Positions 9,295-19,191 are shown, numbered from the stretch's first letter. The stretch: DNA of 64,000 nucleotides from Pseudomonas corrugata (GCF_001269905.1 NZ_LHVK01000008.1:392526-456525), one strand, 5' to 3'. Translations and numbers: made by a program. Notes: a model not told the origin generated them from the sequence alone.

Positions 9295-10337
9295 GCGCTT
9301 TCCTCCAGCAGGCGCCAGCGCAGTTTTTCACCGGCGCGCAGCGGGATGACAGTCTGCTCGCCGAAGGGCAGGCTGGCGGGGGCGGTCCATTCGTCGCGGA
9401 CCAGGGTAATACGATCGGTGTTCACCGGCAGGCCATAGAAGCGTGGGCCATGGAGGCTGGCGAAGCCTTCGAGCTTGTCCAGCGCATTGCGTTGTTCGAA
9501 TGCCTCGGCGTACATCTCGATGGCGGCATAGGCGGTATAGCAACCGGCGCAACCGCAGGCTACTTCCTTGGCATGGCGGGCGTGGGGCGCCGAGTCCGTG
9601 CCGAGGAAAAACTTGGCGCTGCCGCTGGTGGCGGCGTCGAGCAGGGCTTCCTGGTGTGTGTTGCGCTTGAGGATCGGCAGGCAATAGAAATGCGGCCGGA
9701 TCCCGCCCACCAGCATGTGGTTGCGGTTGTACAGCAGGTGATGCGCGGTGATGGTTGCGCCAACGTTGGCCGGGGCCTCGTTGACGAACTGCACGGCGTC
9801 GCCGGTGGTGATGTGTTCGAACACGACCTTGAGTGTCGGGAAGCGCTCCACGACGCGGCGCATGTGCTCGTCGATGAAGATCTTCTCGCGGTCGAATACG
9901 TCGACGTCGCCGCGGGTGACTTCACCGTGGATCAGCAAGGGCATGCCGACTTCGGCCATGGCCTCAAGCGCCGGAAATATCTTGTCGATGCTGGTGACAC
10001 CGGAGTCCGAGTTCGTCGTGGCGCCGGCAGGGTACAGCTTGGCGGCATGGACGAAGCCGCTGGCCTTGGCATCGCGGATTTCTTCGGGCTGGGTACGGTC
10101 GGTGAGGTACAGCACCATCAGCGGTTCGAAGCGGCTGCCGGCCGGGCGGGCGGCAAGGATACGCTGGCGATAGCCGTCGGCCTCGCTGGCGTTGCGCACC
10201 GGGGGAACCAGGTTAGGCATGATGATTGCGCGCCCGAAGGTGCGCGCGACATCGGCGACGGTATGGGTCAACACAGCACCATCGCGAAGATGAATATGCC
10301 AGTCGTCGGGACGCAGCAGGGTCAGGCGGTCGGACAT
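9291..10337 (-). CDS. pyrC: Dihydroorotase
   Basis: A class II dihydroorotase of 348 residues that cyclises carbamoyl aspartate to dihydroorotate in pyrimidine synthesis. The metal-binding HIH is at residues 14-16, the probable carboxylated lysine is Lys100 in HAAKLYP, and the later ligands lie in IHGEV, FEHITT and GTDSAPHAR. It is the first gene of the pyrC-rnt pair, which is a common order in Pseudomonas. Confidence 0.97.
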   Translation of the reverse strand: MSDRLTLLRPDDWHIHLRDGAVLTHTVADVARTFGRAIIMPNLVPPVRNASEADGYRQRILAARPAGSRFEPLMVLYLTDRTQPEEIRDAKASGFVHAAKLYPAGATTNSDSGVTSIDKIFPALEAMAEVGMPLLIHGEVTRGDVDVFDREKIFIDEHMRRVVERFPTLKVVFEHITTGDAVQFVNEAPANVGATITAHHLLYNRNHMLVGGIRPHFYCLPILKRNTHQEALLDAATSGSAKFFLGTDSAPHARHAKEVACGCAGCYTAYAAIEMYAEAFEQRNALDKLEGFASLHGPRFYGLPVNTDRITLVRDEWTAPASLPFGEQTVIPLRAGEKLRWRLLEESA

Positions 10338-10528
10338 TGGGGGGCTTCCAGGCGGGTCAAACTCTGGGGAATGCTACCGGAAAAGACCGATACAGGCACC
10401 CGCTATCAAGTTTTGCCGCAAGTTACCGATAGCCCCTTCAGGTATGAACCGAATCCGTGCAGTGTCTCGGGCCGGCGTCATACTCTCAGCGAGTATCGAA
10501 TTTCGTATAAAAGCCAGTGGAGCCTCCC

Positions 10529-11494
10529 GTGCGCCAGCGTTATCTAGCCTTGCTCAGTGTGTTTGCCAGCCTTCCTGCCATGGCGCTCACTTTCCAGACC
10601 CGTCTGGAGAGCATTGAGTGGACGGTTGAAGGCGACAAGTTCGAGTGCCGGCTGAGCCAGCCGATCACCGATTTCGGCAGCGGCGAATTCGTGCGTCGGG
10701 CGGGCGAGCAGGCCATATTCCGCCTCAAGGCCTATAACCCGATGATGGGGGGCGGGTCGGCTACCCTGCTGGCGGCGGCTGCACCGTGGCAACCGGGGCG
10801 GGGCGACATCAACCTGGGATCGGTCAGGATCGGCAGTGGCGATGTGCTGTTCGACAGCTCCCAGATCCAGGCGGGTCGCTTGATCAGCGGTTTGATGGAG
10901 GGGCGTAGCCCGGTGGTGCGTCGCAACACCGGGGATGGGCATGTGTCGGAAGTCCGGCTGCTGCCCGTGCACTTCAACAAGGCGTTCAGTGACTACCAGG
11001 GCTGCGTGGCGAAATTGTTGCCAAAAAACTTCGAGCAGGTGAAGCAGACCCAGATCGGCTTTCCTGGCGAAGGGACCGACCTCGATGCACGGGCCAAGGC
11101 TCAACTGCAGGTGATGCTCGATTTCATCAAGGCTGACCCGAGCGTCAATCACGTCGAACTCGATGGCCATTCCGATAATAGTGGCAACCGGTTGACCAAT
11201 CGTGAACTGTCGCGCCGCCGAGCGCTGGCGGTCATGGATTTCTTCAAGGCCAATGGCTTCCAGGAGTCGCAGATCACCGTGCGCTTCCATGGCGAGCGTT
11301 ATCCCCTGGTGCCCAACACCAGCGCCGCCAATCGGGCCAGGAACCGCCGGGTCGTGGTGCAGTTGTCCCGCGTTGCTCCCACCGAAACGCCGGCGCCGCA
11401 GCCGGCGGCCCCCGCTGCGGCTCCGGCCAAGGCACCGGCTCCAGCTCCAGCTCCAGGTAAGCCCGCCGCGGCTGCGACCGCACGGACATCCTGA
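10529..11494 (+). CDS. motY: MotY-like flagellar T-ring protein with OmpA domain
   Basis: About 321 residues, starting at the GTG at 10529, which has a GTGGAG ribosome binding site and gives a clean signal peptide (cleavage probably after AMA). An upstream in-frame GTG at 10517 is part of that binding site. The N-terminal half matches MotY, the periplasmic ring protein that helps anchor flagellar stators. The C-terminal half is an OmpA-like peptidoglycan-binding domain ([22 protein letters not shown]). It ends in an unusual Pro/Ala repeat tail of about 40 residues. Its place between pyrC and argG is the usual Pseudomonas position. Confidence 0.88.
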   Translation: MRQRYLALLSVFASLPAMALTFQTRLESIEWTVEGDKFECRLSQPITDFGSGEFVRRAGEQAIFRLKAYNPMMGGGSATLLAAAAPWQPGRGDINLGSVRIGSGDVLFDSSQIQAGRLISGLMEGRSPVVRRNTGDGHVSEVRLLPVHFNKAFSDYQGCVAKLLPKNFEQVKQTQIGFPGEGTDLDARAKAQLQVMLDFIKADPSVNHVELDGHSDNSGNRLTNRELSRRRALAVMDFFKANGFQESQITVRFHGERYPLVPNTSAANRARNRRVVVQLSRVAPTETPAPQPAAPAAAPAKAPAPAPAPGKPAAAATARTS

Positions 11495-11502
11495 AGCGCT
11501 GT

Positions 11503-11560
11503 CGTCGCGCGGTCGACATAATCTGTCGCTTCGTCGTCATAAGCTGTCGCGCCTCTGTAA
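11503..11560 (+). promoter_or_regulatory. Array of three ArgR-type half-sites upstream of argG
   Basis: Three half-sites repeat with an exact 21-bp period: CGTCGC-N8-CA (11503-11518), TGTCGC-N8-CA (11524-11539) and TGTCGC-N8-AA (11545-11560, exact consensus). The 5-base spacers reproduce the tandem organisation recalled for Pseudomonas ArgR operators. The array ends 58 bases before the argG start. Confidence 0.7.
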
Positions 11561-11618
11561 ATTATCTGCGCCGGACGTTAGACTTCACGGCTTTCCGTAC
11601 AACCCGTGGAGTGATGGC

Positions 11619-12836
11619 ATGGCGGACGTAAACAAGGTCGTTCTGGCGTATTCCGGCGGCCTGGACACTTCGGTGATCCTCAAGTGGCTGCAGGACACTT
11701 ATAACTGCGAAGTGGTGACCTTCACCGCTGACCTGGGGCAGGGCGAAGAAGTCGAGCCTGCACGCGCCAAGGCTCAGGCCATGGGCGTCAAAGAGATCTA
11801 CATCGATGACCTGCGCGAAGAGTTCGTCCGCGACTTCGTGTTTCCGATGTTCCGTGCCAATACCGTTTACGAAGGCGAATACCTGCTCGGTACGTCCATC
11901 GCCCGTCCGCTGATTGCCAAGCGCCTGATCGAAATCGCCAACGAAACCGGCGCCGACGCCATTTCCCATGGCGCTACCGGCAAAGGCAACGACCAGGTGC
12001 GTTTCGAACTGGGCGCCTATGCCCTCAAGCCCGGCGTGAAAGTCATTGCTCCGTGGCGCGAATGGGACTTGCTGTCCCGCGAAAAACTGATGGATTACGC
12101 CGAGAAGCATGCGATCCCGATCGAGCGTCACGGCAAGAAGAAATCCCCGTACTCGATGGATGCCAACCTGCTGCACATCTCCTATGAAGGTGGCGTGCTG
12201 GAAGACACCTGGACCGAGCACGAAGAAGACATGTGGCGCTGGACCGTTTCCCCGGAAAAGGCCCCGGATACCCCGCAATACCTGGAGCTGACCTATCGCA
12301 ACGGCGATATCGTCGCACTGGACGGCGTGGAAATGAGCCCGGCCACCGTGCTGGCGACCCTGAACCGCATTGGTGGCGAACACGGCATCGGTCGCCTGGA
12401 CATCGTCGAGAACCGTTATGTCGGCATGAAGTCCCGTGGTTGCTATGAAACCCCAGGCGGCACCATCATGCTGCGCGCTCACCGGGCAATCGAATCGATC
12501 ACGCTGGACCGCGAAGTGGCGCACCTCAAGGACGAGCTGATGCCCAAGTACGCCAGCCTGATCTACACCGGCTACTGGTGGAGCCCTGAGCGCCTGATGC
12601 TGCAACAGATGATCGACGCCTCCCAGGTCAATGTGAACGGTGTCGTACGCCTGAAGCTGTACAAGGGCAACGTGATCGTGACCGGACGCAAGTCCGACGA
12701 TTCGCTGTTCGATGCCAATATCGCGACCTTCGAAGAAGACGGTGGCGCCTACAACCAGGCCGATGCGGCCGGGTTCATCAAGCTCAACGCCTTGCGCATG
12801 CGCATTGCGGCGAACAAGGGTCGCAAGCTGTTCTGA
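11619..12836 (+). CDS. argG: Argininosuccinate synthase
   Basis: A 405-residue ATP-dependent ligase joining citrulline and aspartate, the step after ArgF. The PP-loop AYSGGLDTS is at residues 10-18, and the family segments [10 protein letters not shown] and [11 protein letters not shown] are present. I start at ATG 11619; the longer open frame upstream only reads through the end of motY. The promoter carries three ArgR-like half-sites (11503-11560), so repression or control by arginine is likely. A terminator follows at 12852. Confidence 0.97.
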   Translation: MADVNKVVLAYSGGLDTSVILKWLQDTYNCEVVTFTADLGQGEEVEPARAKAQAMGVKEIYIDDLREEFVRDFVFPMFRANTVYEGEYLLGTSIARPLIAKRLIEIANETGADAISHGATGKGNDQVRFELGAYALKPGVKVIAPWREWDLLSREKLMDYAEKHAIPIERHGKKKSPYSMDANLLHISYEGGVLEDTWTEHEEDMWRWTVSPEKAPDTPQYLELTYRNGDIVALDGVEMSPATVLATLNRIGGEHGIGRLDIVENRYVGMKSRGCYETPGGTIMLRAHRAIESITLDREVAHLKDELMPKYASLIYTGYWWSPERLMLQQMIDASQVNVNGVVRLKLYKGNVIVTGRKSDDSLFDANIATFEEDGGAYNQADAAGFIKLNALRMRIAANKGRKLF

Positions 12837-12851
12837 TCCTGCCGATGTGAA

Positions 12852-12883
12852 AGCGGCCTGCCTTGAGCAGGCCGTTTTTTTTG
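12852..12883 (+). terminator. argG terminator
   Basis: The stem CGGCCTGC/GCAGGCCG is followed by eight T residues, 15 bases after the argG stop. Confidence 0.9.
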
Positions 12884-12976
12884 CTTTTCCTGCCTGTGCT
12901 GCGTTCTGCTGTGGCGCTTTCTCCTGATCTTCATCCGTCCGGCACAACGCCGGTCCTGTCGTTGGTTATACATGAC

Positions 12977-13390
12977 CTACACGACGATCTCTGCGTGCTC
13001 CATAGCCTGTTTTGACCCTGTTGCCCGACTGACTTCGATCAGTCGTTCCGAAGGGGAGCACACGAGAAGAATCACACGCTGTGGGTCGTGCTTTGCCCGC
13101 TGACGGCGCACCCGCCATTTCTTTATCTTGTAGGGATGACGGAACGCGCGTTTACCGCGGCACGTCGGGTCATCCATGGTCTTGACGAAGTGTTTGTTCT
13201 TGCGAAAGTCTGAAGGGGAATACAACGAGCGATAGTTGAAGTTGAGCGTGACGAAAAAAAGAAGCAGGAGATAAAAAGGAAAGCTGATCAGGAACCACAA
13301 ATAATATTTACGATCCTGATCATCCAGGAACGGCAAGGAAATCGCCGCGGAGGTTTCGGATAAGGTTGCGAATATGGCTATGAGAGTCAT
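12977..13390 (-). CDS. Hypothetical single-pass membrane protein
   Basis: About 137 residues from the ATG at 13390; a TTG four codons upstream (13402) is an alternative, and neither has a strong ribosome binding site. One long transmembrane segment (about residues 30-50, YYLWFLISFPFYLLLLFF) is followed by a very basic cytoplasmic tail (KIKKWRVRRQRAKH) and a C-terminal region without known motifs. I do not recognise the family. Richness in Phe, Tyr, Lys and Asn and the AT-rich surroundings differ from the neighbouring core genes and suggest a strain-variable gene. It could be a degraded remnant. Confidence 0.45.
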   Translation of the reverse strand: MTLIAIFATLSETSAAISLPFLDDQDRKYYLWFLISFPFYLLLLFFVTLNFNYRSLYSPSDFRKNKHFVKTMDDPTCRGKRAFRHPYKIKKWRVRRQRAKHDPQRVILLVCSPSERLIEVSRATGSKQAMEHAEIVV

Positions 13391-13402
13391 GGGGGCTTGC
13401 AA

Positions 13403-13901
13403 TGGTTTTCAACGGCTTGTTCATGGTAAACGCTCATGCGTGGTCCAGTTCGATAGTTTAAGTGGGGCAAGGTTTAATGGATTGCAGGGTTCAATGAGTT
13501 TGAGTGTATAAGGGGCTGGCTGTCTTGTTGTGATCGCTATTTGAGGGTTCTGTTCTTTTATATGAATTCTGCTGGGGTGGGTGGGAGAAAATGCCATTTA
13601 TGGATAAATAATTCAGTTACTTTTCATGAGCGGCCGAGTCTCTATGCATATGTACTAAGGACGGTTACACAAGGATAAAGTCGCGCTATTCATAGAGCGG
13701 CGGGAGCCATGAAAGCGCAGTCCGCGTTCTGCTGACCCATTCATGGCACATTATTTCCACGGGAATTTGTAGGAATTTTCTGTGTTGCCTGTAGGTTGCG
13801 TCTTTCGGTGTGGGCGGCCAGGGGGCGCGGCATGCCAAGGTAGAAATGACTAGGCTATTGTGCCTGCTCTAAAAATTCGAACAGCGAAGTTGGATTTGCC
13901 C
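13403..13901. other. AT-rich intergenic stretch upstream of the response regulator
   Basis: About 500 bases with clearly lower GC than the flanks and no open frame I can support. It contains short inverted repeats such as CGCTATTCATAGAGCG near 13684 and must hold the promoter of the downstream regulator. No mobile element ends were found. Confidence 0.5.
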
Positions 13902-14528
13902 ATGAATAAAGTGCTGATCGTCGATGATCATCCCGTCATTCGTCTTGCTGTACGTTTACTGATGGAGCGTCATGGTTATGAAGTTATTGCCGAAACGGAT
14001 AACGGCGTCGATGCGTTACAACTTGCCCGGGAACAAGCGCCTGATATTGTCATCCTGGATATTGGAATTCCGAAACTGGATGGGCTGGAGGTCATAGCGC
14101 GTCTGACTGCCAACCCCTCGCCGTTGAAAGTGTTGGTACTGACTTCCCAGGCACCCGGGCATTTTTCGATGCGATGCATGCAGACGGGGGCGGCCGGATA
14201 TGTCTGCAAGCAACAGGATCTCACTGAACTGTTGAGTGCAATAAAAGCAGTCCTCTCCGGCTACAGCTACTTTCCCAACCAGGCGTTGCACACTGTGCGT
14301 TCGAGTCTTGGCAATGCCAGCGAATCCGATATGGTGGATCGCTTGTCCGGACGAGAAATGATGGTACTGCAGCAACTGGCTCGCGGAAAAACCAACAAGG
14401 AAATTGCGGATGGGATGTTTTTGAGCAACAAGACCGTCAGTACTTACAAGACCCGTTTGTTGTTGAAGCTCAATGCCCGTTCGCTGGTCGACCTGATCGA
14501 ACTGGCGCAGCGTAACGGGTTGGTGTGA
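13902..14528 (+). CDS. Response regulator, NarL/LuxR family (BvgA/EvgA-like)
   Basis: A 208-residue two-component regulator. The receiver domain (1-120) begins KVLIVDDHP with acidic pocket residues, has the phospho-acceptor Asp in IVILDIGIP near residue 53, and the conserved Lys in YVCKQQD. A LuxR-type helix-turn-helix follows (LSGREMMVLQQLARGKTNKEIA, then VSTYKTRLLLKL). Overall it resembles BvgA/EvgA and the Pseudomonas RocA1 type. I use the ATG at 13902. No sensor kinase gene is beside it, so it is an orphan here and its partner is unknown. Its GC content is lower than that of the flanking core genes. Confidence 0.9.
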   Translation: MNKVLIVDDHPVIRLAVRLLMERHGYEVIAETDNGVDALQLAREQAPDIVILDIGIPKLDGLEVIARLTANPSPLKVLVLTSQAPGHFSMRCMQTGAAGYVCKQQDLTELLSAIKAVLSGYSYFPNQALHTVRSSLGNASESDMVDRLSGREMMVLQQLARGKTNKEIADGMFLSNKTVSTYKTRLLLKLNARSLVDLIELAQRNGLV

Positions 14529-14551
14529 GGTCTCGGTCACGCGTACTCAGT

Positions 14552-14578
14552 AAAAAGCCTCCACCAGGGAGGCTTTTA
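14552..14578. terminator. Bidirectional terminator
   Basis: AAAAAGCCTCC/GGAGGCTTTT lies between the converging response-regulator gene and the PA3496-like small gene, with A and T runs on both sides. Confidence 0.85.
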
Positions 14579-14582
14579 CGTG

Positions 14583-14762
14583 TCAGAGGTCAAAATCGTA
14601 ATCGGCCAGCTGCTTTTGCAGGCGACGCTCTTCCAGCAGGTTGTCGATGGTGCGGCGCTTGCTCAGATTGGTCTTGGGCACTTCCACCACCGGTTCGGTG
14701 TCTTCGGTTTCAACAGCGATGAAATCGTCTTCTACATCCAATTGTTCTTTGCCAGTACTCAT
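14583..14762 (-). CDS. PA3496-family small protein (putative envelope integrity protein)
   Basis: A 59-residue acidic protein that begins MSTGKEQLDVED and ends LADYDFDL. It has no signal peptide; a charged helix (SKRRTIDNLLEERRLQKQL) occupies the C-terminal half. I recognise it as the small protein encoded next to nth in Pseudomonas, named PA3496 family and linked by name only to envelope integrity. It lies downstream of nth on the same strand with a 107-bp gap, and may be transcribed with the rsx-nth operon. Function is unproven. Confidence 0.85.
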   Translation of the reverse strand: MSTGKEQLDVEDDFIAVETEDTEPVVEVPKTNLSKRRTIDNLLEERRLQKQLADYDFDL

Positions 14763-14869
14763 GGGTTCGACTCCAGGCTAAGACTGCCTTTGGGGCTCCT
14801 TATATCGATAAACCACGGGCGGGTAAAAAAGATTTTTTCAATCGATGGATCGATAAAAGCAATAACGCC

Positions 14870-15508
14870 TCAATCGTCAGAGGTCTTGTCCTTGTATTCG
14901 CACAAGTCTTCGATCCGGCAACTGCCGCAGCGGGGCTTGCGAGCCAGGCAAACGTAGCGCCCATGCAGGATCAGCCAGTGATGGGAGTCGAGAAGATACT
15001 CCTTGGGTACGAACTTCATCAGTTTCTTCTCCACTTCCACCACGTTCTTGCCCGGCGCCAGGCCGGTCCGGTTGCTGACGCGGAAGATGTGGGTATCCAC
15101 TGCCATGGTCAACTGGCGGAATGCGGTATTGAGCACCACGTTGGCGGTCTTGCGGCCAACCCCGGGAAGGGCTTCCAGCGCTTCGCGGGTCTGGGGAACG
15201 ACGCTGCCATGGCGCTCGATCAGCAGGCGGCAGGTTTCGATCACGTTTTTTGCCTTGCTGTTGAACAGGCCGATGGTCTTGATGTACTCCGATAGCCCCT
15301 CGACGCCCAAGGCATGGATCGTCTCTGGAGTGTTGGCCACCGGAAACAGCTTGGCCGTGGCTTTGTTGACGCCGACATCGGTGGACTGTGCCGAGAGGAT
15401 CACCGCGATCAACAGCTCGAACGGTGAGGAATAGGCCAGCTCGGTTTTCGGTTCGGGGTTGTCTTCGTGAAAGCGACGAAATATTTCCAGGCGTTTTGCG
15501 GCGTTCAT
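14870..15508 (-). CDS. nth: Endonuclease III (DNA glycosylase/AP lyase)
   Basis: A 212-residue base-excision repair enzyme that removes oxidised pyrimidines. The helix-hairpin-helix LPGVGRKTA contains the catalytic Lys120, Asp138 follows in VDTHIFR, and the [4Fe-4S] cluster ligands are Cys187, Cys194, Cys197 and Cys203. All match the E. coli numbering closely. It is the last gene of the rsx operon, overlapping rsxE by four bases. The rnf-nth order is common in gammaproteobacteria. Confidence 0.98.
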   Translation of the reverse strand: MNAAKRLEIFRRFHEDNPEPKTELAYSSPFELLIAVILSAQSTDVGVNKATAKLFPVANTPETIHALGVEGLSEYIKTIGLFNSKAKNVIETCRLLIERHGSVVPQTREALEALPGVGRKTANVVLNTAFRQLTMAVDTHIFRVSNRTGLAPGKNVVEVEKKLMKFVPKEYLLDSHHWLILHGRYVCLARKPRCGSCRIEDLCEYKDKTSDD

Positions 15509-16035
15509 GGGCGCGGCGTTTCCTCAAGAGTTGATTGGGTTTTGGCAGGCCTCCAAGCCTGGTGCGCCGCCAGCAACAGGCCGAGCAGCAGGAATCCTCC
15601 CGGGGCCAGCACGGCCAGAGGCGTGCCGTTGCCGATCAGTTCGCGCAGGGCGCCCAAGCCGATCATCAACAGGCCGAACAGCCCTGCCAGCATGATATAG
15701 CCTGGCCAGCGTGACTCGATGAAAGAGCGGTCGTGTTCCAGCGCCACACAGCTCAAGGCTATCCAGCCGACGTAAAGGTCCAGCGGCCGGTACCATTCCA
15801 GCAGCCAGGCCTGCGCGGCGAGGCTGGCGCAGGCGGTCAAGGTAGCGGCCAGGACGATGGACGTCAGTAAGCGCTGATGAGCGCTCAGGCGCGGCCGCAC
15901 AAGGCCCATCGCCAAGCCATGGCCGCCGCTGATCAACGTCCACGCCACCCATAGGCCCAGCGCATTGACCAATGAATTGCTGGCGCCAACCAAAGGCACG
16001 AGCAGAAGGCCGTGGGTCAGTGACTGTTTATTCAT
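15505..16035 (-). CDS. rsxE: Electron transport complex subunit RsxE/RnfE
   Basis: A 176-residue polytopic membrane protein of the RnfE/NqrD family, with about five to six hydrophobic helices. The ATG at 16035 gives MNKQSLTHG and overlaps the rsxG end; a TTG two codons earlier is less likely. The family motif with a conserved Gly-Asn near the N-terminus is seen as GASNSLVNALGLW. In Rnf/Rsx it forms, with RsxA, the membrane electron path. The sequence is rather divergent from E. coli RsxE. It lies between rsxG and nth with overlaps on both sides. Confidence 0.88.
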   Translation of the reverse strand: MNKQSLTHGLLLVPLVGASNSLVNALGLWVAWTLISGGHGLAMGLVRPRLSAHQRLLTSIVLAATLTACASLAAQAWLLEWYRPLDLYVGWIALSCVALEHDRSFIESRWPGYIMLAGLFGLLMIGLGALRELIGNGTPLAVLAPGGFLLLGLLLAAHQAWRPAKTQSTLEETPRP

Positions 16036-16639
16036 GGGCAACGCCTCTGGTCAAGGATGCCTTGTGTTCGTCGAAATAGCGCAGCGCATCGTGAACGGCC
16101 TGGAGCACTGCCCGGGATGTCACCGTCGCGCCGGCCAGTTGATCGAATTGCCCCTGGTCCTTTTTCAAGGCCCAGCCGCTGTCGCTGGGGGCCTCACGGG
16201 ATTTGCCGTTGAAACTCTGCAACCAGGCGTTCGGCCAACCGGCAATTGCCGCGCCCAGGCCCGGCGTTTCGGCCTGGCGCAGGGTTTTCACGCCCAGCAG
16301 GCGACCCAACGGGTCGATGGCGATCAGTAGTTCGATGCTGCCTTCGTAGCCCAACGCCTGACTGCGTAACAGCACGGCAGCGGGCTGGCCGTTACGGGTC
16401 GCGAGGTAACCGTCCAGCAGGGTGCTATGGGCCAGTGGGACCGGGTCTGTCAGAACCGGTTGTGACAATGGCTGGTTGTCGTAAAGGTTGGTCGGCAACA
16501 CCTCGAGCAGCGTTCTGTTCGCGAGGGTCTGTTGCTGGACCTCAATACGCTCGGCAGTGCCGATTTGCGTGAGATAAGTGGCGCCGAGACCCAGAGCGGT
16601 CAACAGCGCCAGGAGGGCGAGGCCGCCGGGGTTTCTCAT
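16028..16639 (-). CDS. rsxG: Electron transport complex subunit RsxG/RnfG
   Basis: A 203-residue protein with one N-terminal membrane helix (about 5-25) and a periplasmic FMN-binding domain. The covalent flavin site is visible as QLAGATVTSRAV near residue 175, with the conserved Thr. The ATG at 16639 overlaps the rsxD stop codon by four bases; the longer open frame upstream is rsxD read in another frame. In Rnf complexes RnfG carries electrons between RnfD and the membrane. The ETPGLG segment typical of the family is also present. Confidence 0.93.
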   Translation of the reverse strand: MRNPGGLALLALLTALGLGATYLTQIGTAERIEVQQQTLANRTLLEVLPTNLYDNQPLSQPVLTDPVPLAHSTLLDGYLATRNGQPAAVLLRSQALGYEGSIELLIAIDPLGRLLGVKTLRQAETPGLGAAIAGWPNAWLQSFNGKSREAPSDSGWALKKDQGQFDQLAGATVTSRAVLQAVHDALRYFDEHKASLTRGVAHE

Positions 16640-17622
16640 GGCGCTTGCCGTCCTTGCCGGGCTTCGACGAAACGCTCCAGCGCCGGCACCCCGAGGTTCA
16701 TCAACAACACCGCAAACGCTACGCCGTCCGGGTAGCCGCCCCAGATACGGATCAGGTAGACCAGCAAACCCACGCCTGCGCCGAACAGCAGGCGCGCATG
16801 CGGTGCCTTGGGCCCTGAAACCGGTTCGGTCACGATGAAAAACGCTCCCAGCAGGGTCGCCCCCGTCAGCAGATGAAACAGCGGTGAACCATGAGAGTCC
16901 GAGCCGGAGCCGTTCCAGCACAACAGGCTGATGGTGAACAGGCCGGCTAGCATCCCCACCGGCGCGTGCCAGCTGAATACACGTTGCTGCAGCAGAAACA
17001 GGCCGCCCGCCAGGAACGCCAGGTTGATCCACTCGGCCCCGCGCCCGCCGAAACGTCCGAACGCCGGATTGCTGGCGAACAACTCGTCAATAGTCAGGCT
17101 GTTGTTGATGCGCAGGCTGTCCAGCGCTGTCGCGCCGGCCCAGGCATCGGGTGTGGAATGAATGCCTGACACCTGTTGCAGGCTTTCAAGCAAGCCGACG
17201 CCGTGGGGCAACGGCCATTGGCTCATGTGGGCGGGAAACGCCACCAGCACCAGGGCGTAACCGAGCATGGCCGGGTTGAACGGATTGTTTCCGACGCCGC
17301 CCCAGAGATGCTTGCCGAACAACAAGGCGCAAGCGGCCGCAGTAACCGTCAGCCACCATGGACAGTAGGCCGGCAACGCCAGGGCCAGCAACGTGGCGCT
17401 GACCAGCGCGCTGCCGTCGTTCAGCTCGGGTTTGAGCGGTCGATGCCGCAAGCGCAGCACCAGTGCTTCGACTGCCAACGCGGTGATCCCGGACAGCAAC
17501 AGGTTGAGTAATACGCCCCAGCCATAAAACCACATCAGTGCCAGCACGCCGGGCAACGTGGCCAACAGCACGCGCATCATCGCTTGCCGTAGGCGCTCAT
17601 CCGGGGCCTCAGGAAGTGACAT
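16636..17622 (-). CDS. rsxD: Electron transport complex subunit RsxD/RnfD
   Basis: A 328-residue polytopic membrane protein of the RnfD/NqrB family with around nine hydrophobic helices. The flavin attachment segment is [10 protein letters not shown] near residue 145, with the conserved Thr. The family sequence [15 protein letters not shown] is present near residues 107-121. The start overlaps the rsxB stop by 14 bases, which leaves no room for an rsxC gene between them. It would bind covalent FMN and form part of the transmembrane electron path. Confidence 0.95.
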   Translation of the reverse strand: MSLPEAPDERLRQAMMRVLLATLPGVLALMWFYGWGVLLNLLLSGITALAVEALVLRLRHRPLKPELNDGSALVSATLLALALPAYCPWWLTVTAAACALLFGKHLWGGVGNNPFNPAMLGYALVLVAFPAHMSQWPLPHGVGLLESLQQVSGIHSTPDAWAGATALDSLRINNSLTIDELFASNPAFGRFGGRGAEWINLAFLAGGLFLLQQRVFSWHAPVGMLAGLFTISLLCWNGSGSDSHGSPLFHLLTGATLLGAFFIVTEPVSGPKAPHARLLFGAGVGLLVYLIRIWGGYPDGVAFAVLLMNLGVPALERFVEARQGRQAP

Positions 17623-18622
17623 GGGCGTCGACCTGACGTTCGGCGATTCTTACCGCTTGTTCCAACGCCTGTACCTCTGCGTCCGAGGCTTGCGCCGCCC
17701 GGGCTTTGCTGAGTTCGGCGCGCCGCATCGCCAGCTGGATCTTCGCACGTTTCAATTCAGCGTCCTGCGACGGCGCGGGGGCGGGTGCGATGGACGGCGC
17801 GGTGTTTTCCAGCTGCGCCAAGGCCTGCTCCGCCGCTTCGTATTGGCGTTGCAGCAGAATCAATTGCGATTGCTGCTCAAAGGTCGGCGGATGGCCGAAT
17901 GCTTTCAAGGATTTGTTCAATTGTGCCCGGCTCATGGCCAGGTCGACCTTGGCCTTTTTAAGCGCGGCATCGGCACTGGCGGCTTTTTGCGCGCGTACTC
18001 GCTCCAGTGCGGTTTGCACCGGATCGAGCTCCTGGGGTTGAGCTTGGCTTTTGGCGGCGTGCTGGGTTCGGGCCAGGCGCTGGGCCTGACGCTGTTCTTC
18101 TTCACGATGCAAGCGCGCATTGCGTTGTTCGAAGCGCCGTCGGGCATGGTTGCGCTTGGCCGTACGTGCCTGTTGTTCCTCGGGACTGAAGGCCAGGCCT
18201 CCGACAATCGGCAGCACGGTGGTCATCGGCAAGGGTCGCATTTCAATGCAGTCGACCGGGCAGGGGGCCACGCAAAGATCACAGCCCGTGCATTCGTCGA
18301 TGAGGACGGTGTGCATCAGCTTTGCCGCGCCGACAATCGCGTCCACCGGGCAGGCCTGGATGCACTTGGTGCAGCCGATGCATTCGGCCTCACGGATAAA
18401 GGCCATTTGCGCAGGGGCCGAGCCCCGGCTGGTATCCAGCTCCAGTATCGGTATTTTCAACAGGTCGGCCAGGGCGGCGATGGTTTCGCTTGCACCGGGT
18501 GGGCACTTGTTGATCGGCTCGCCCTTGGCGATGCCTTCTGCATAGGGCTTGCACCCCGGATGACCGCACTTGCCGCATTGGGTTTGCGGTAACAGGGCGT
18601 CGATGCGTTGAATCAGATTCAT
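17609..18622 (-). CDS. rsxB: Electron transport complex subunit RsxB/RnfB with long C-terminal tail
   Basis: A 337-residue protein. An N-terminal 4Fe-4S domain has Cys16, 19, 24 and 40, and two ferredoxin clusters have Cys81/84/87/91 and Cys111/114/117/121. Unlike E. coli RsxB (about 190 residues) it lacks the N-terminal membrane anchor. It also carries about 185 extra residues rich in Ala, Gln, Arg and Lys, with two similar segments ([14 protein letters not shown] and [14 protein letters not shown]) and a strong coiled-coil appearance. Those segments recall the C-terminal repeats of RnfC, whose gene is missing here. It overlaps rsxA by four bases. Confidence 0.93.
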   Translation of the reverse strand: MNLIQRIDALLPQTQCGKCGHPGCKPYAEGIAKGEPINKCPPGASETIAALADLLKIPILELDTSRGSAPAQMAFIREAECIGCTKCIQACPVDAIVGAAKLMHTVLIDECTGCDLCVAPCPVDCIEMRPLPMTTVLPIVGGLAFSPEEQQARTAKRNHARRRFEQRNARLHREEEQRQAQRLARTQHAAKSQAQPQELDPVQTALERVRAQKAASADAALKKAKVDLAMSRAQLNKSLKAFGHPPTFEQQSQLILLQRQYEAAEQALAQLENTAPSIAPAPAPSQDAELKRAKIQLAMRRAELSKARAAQASDAEVQALEQAVRIAERQVDAHVTS

Positions 18623-19191
18623 GTTTTGACCAGCCCGCGTAATCCAAGGAACGCCACCGCCATCAACCCGGCGGCAATCAACTGAACAGGCAGGCCTCGA
18701 AAGGGCAGGGGAATATCGTTATCGAGCGTGCGCTGGCGCAAATCGTCGAACAGGCTCAGCACCAGCCAGAAGCCCAGCCCGGCACCCAGGCTCAAGGCGA
18801 TGGCGTGGGCCAACCCCTGGTCGTCCAGGCTATTGATCAGTGTGACACCCAGTATGCCGGCATTGCCAAGCAACAGTGGCCACAACCCTTCGAATGGCAA
18901 TGCTGGCTGCCAACGCGCCAGCAGACGCAGCAAAGGCCTGATCAGCAGGATGCTCAAGGGCAGCCAGGCGAACAGGCGCAACGATGTCAGGTTAGCCGGG
19001 ATCAGCAACCAGTGGTCGATCAGATAACCCAGGGTGCCGACCATCAGCATCAGGCATGTCGAGGCCAGGCCCAGGGCATGGACCTGCCGTCTTCCGCCTG
19101 CCTTCAACAGCGAATCGACGCCCAGTGGCCAATGCAACACCAGGTTGTTGATCAGGGCAGTGCCGAGCAATGTGAGAAGGATGTCGGACAT
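18619..19191 (-). CDS. rsxA: Electron transport complex subunit RsxA/RnfA
   Basis: A 190-residue membrane protein of the RnfA/NqrE family with about six helices; [13 protein letters not shown] near the N-terminus matches the conserved NN-containing helix. It is the first gene of the operon rsxA-B-D-G-E-nth, with all junctions overlapping. The Rsx complex of E. coli keeps SoxR reduced, and other Rnf complexes couple ferredoxin and NADH to ion transport; which role applies here cannot be told from sequence. Confidence 0.9.
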   Translation of the reverse strand: MSDILLTLLGTALINNLVLHWPLGVDSLLKAGGRRQVHALGLASTCLMLMVGTLGYLIDHWLLIPANLTSLRLFAWLPLSILLIRPLLRLLARWQPALPFEGLWPLLLGNAGILGVTLINSLDDQGLAHAIALSLGAGLGFWLVLSLFDDLRQRTLDNDIPLPFRGLPVQLIAAGLMAVAFLGLRGLVKT

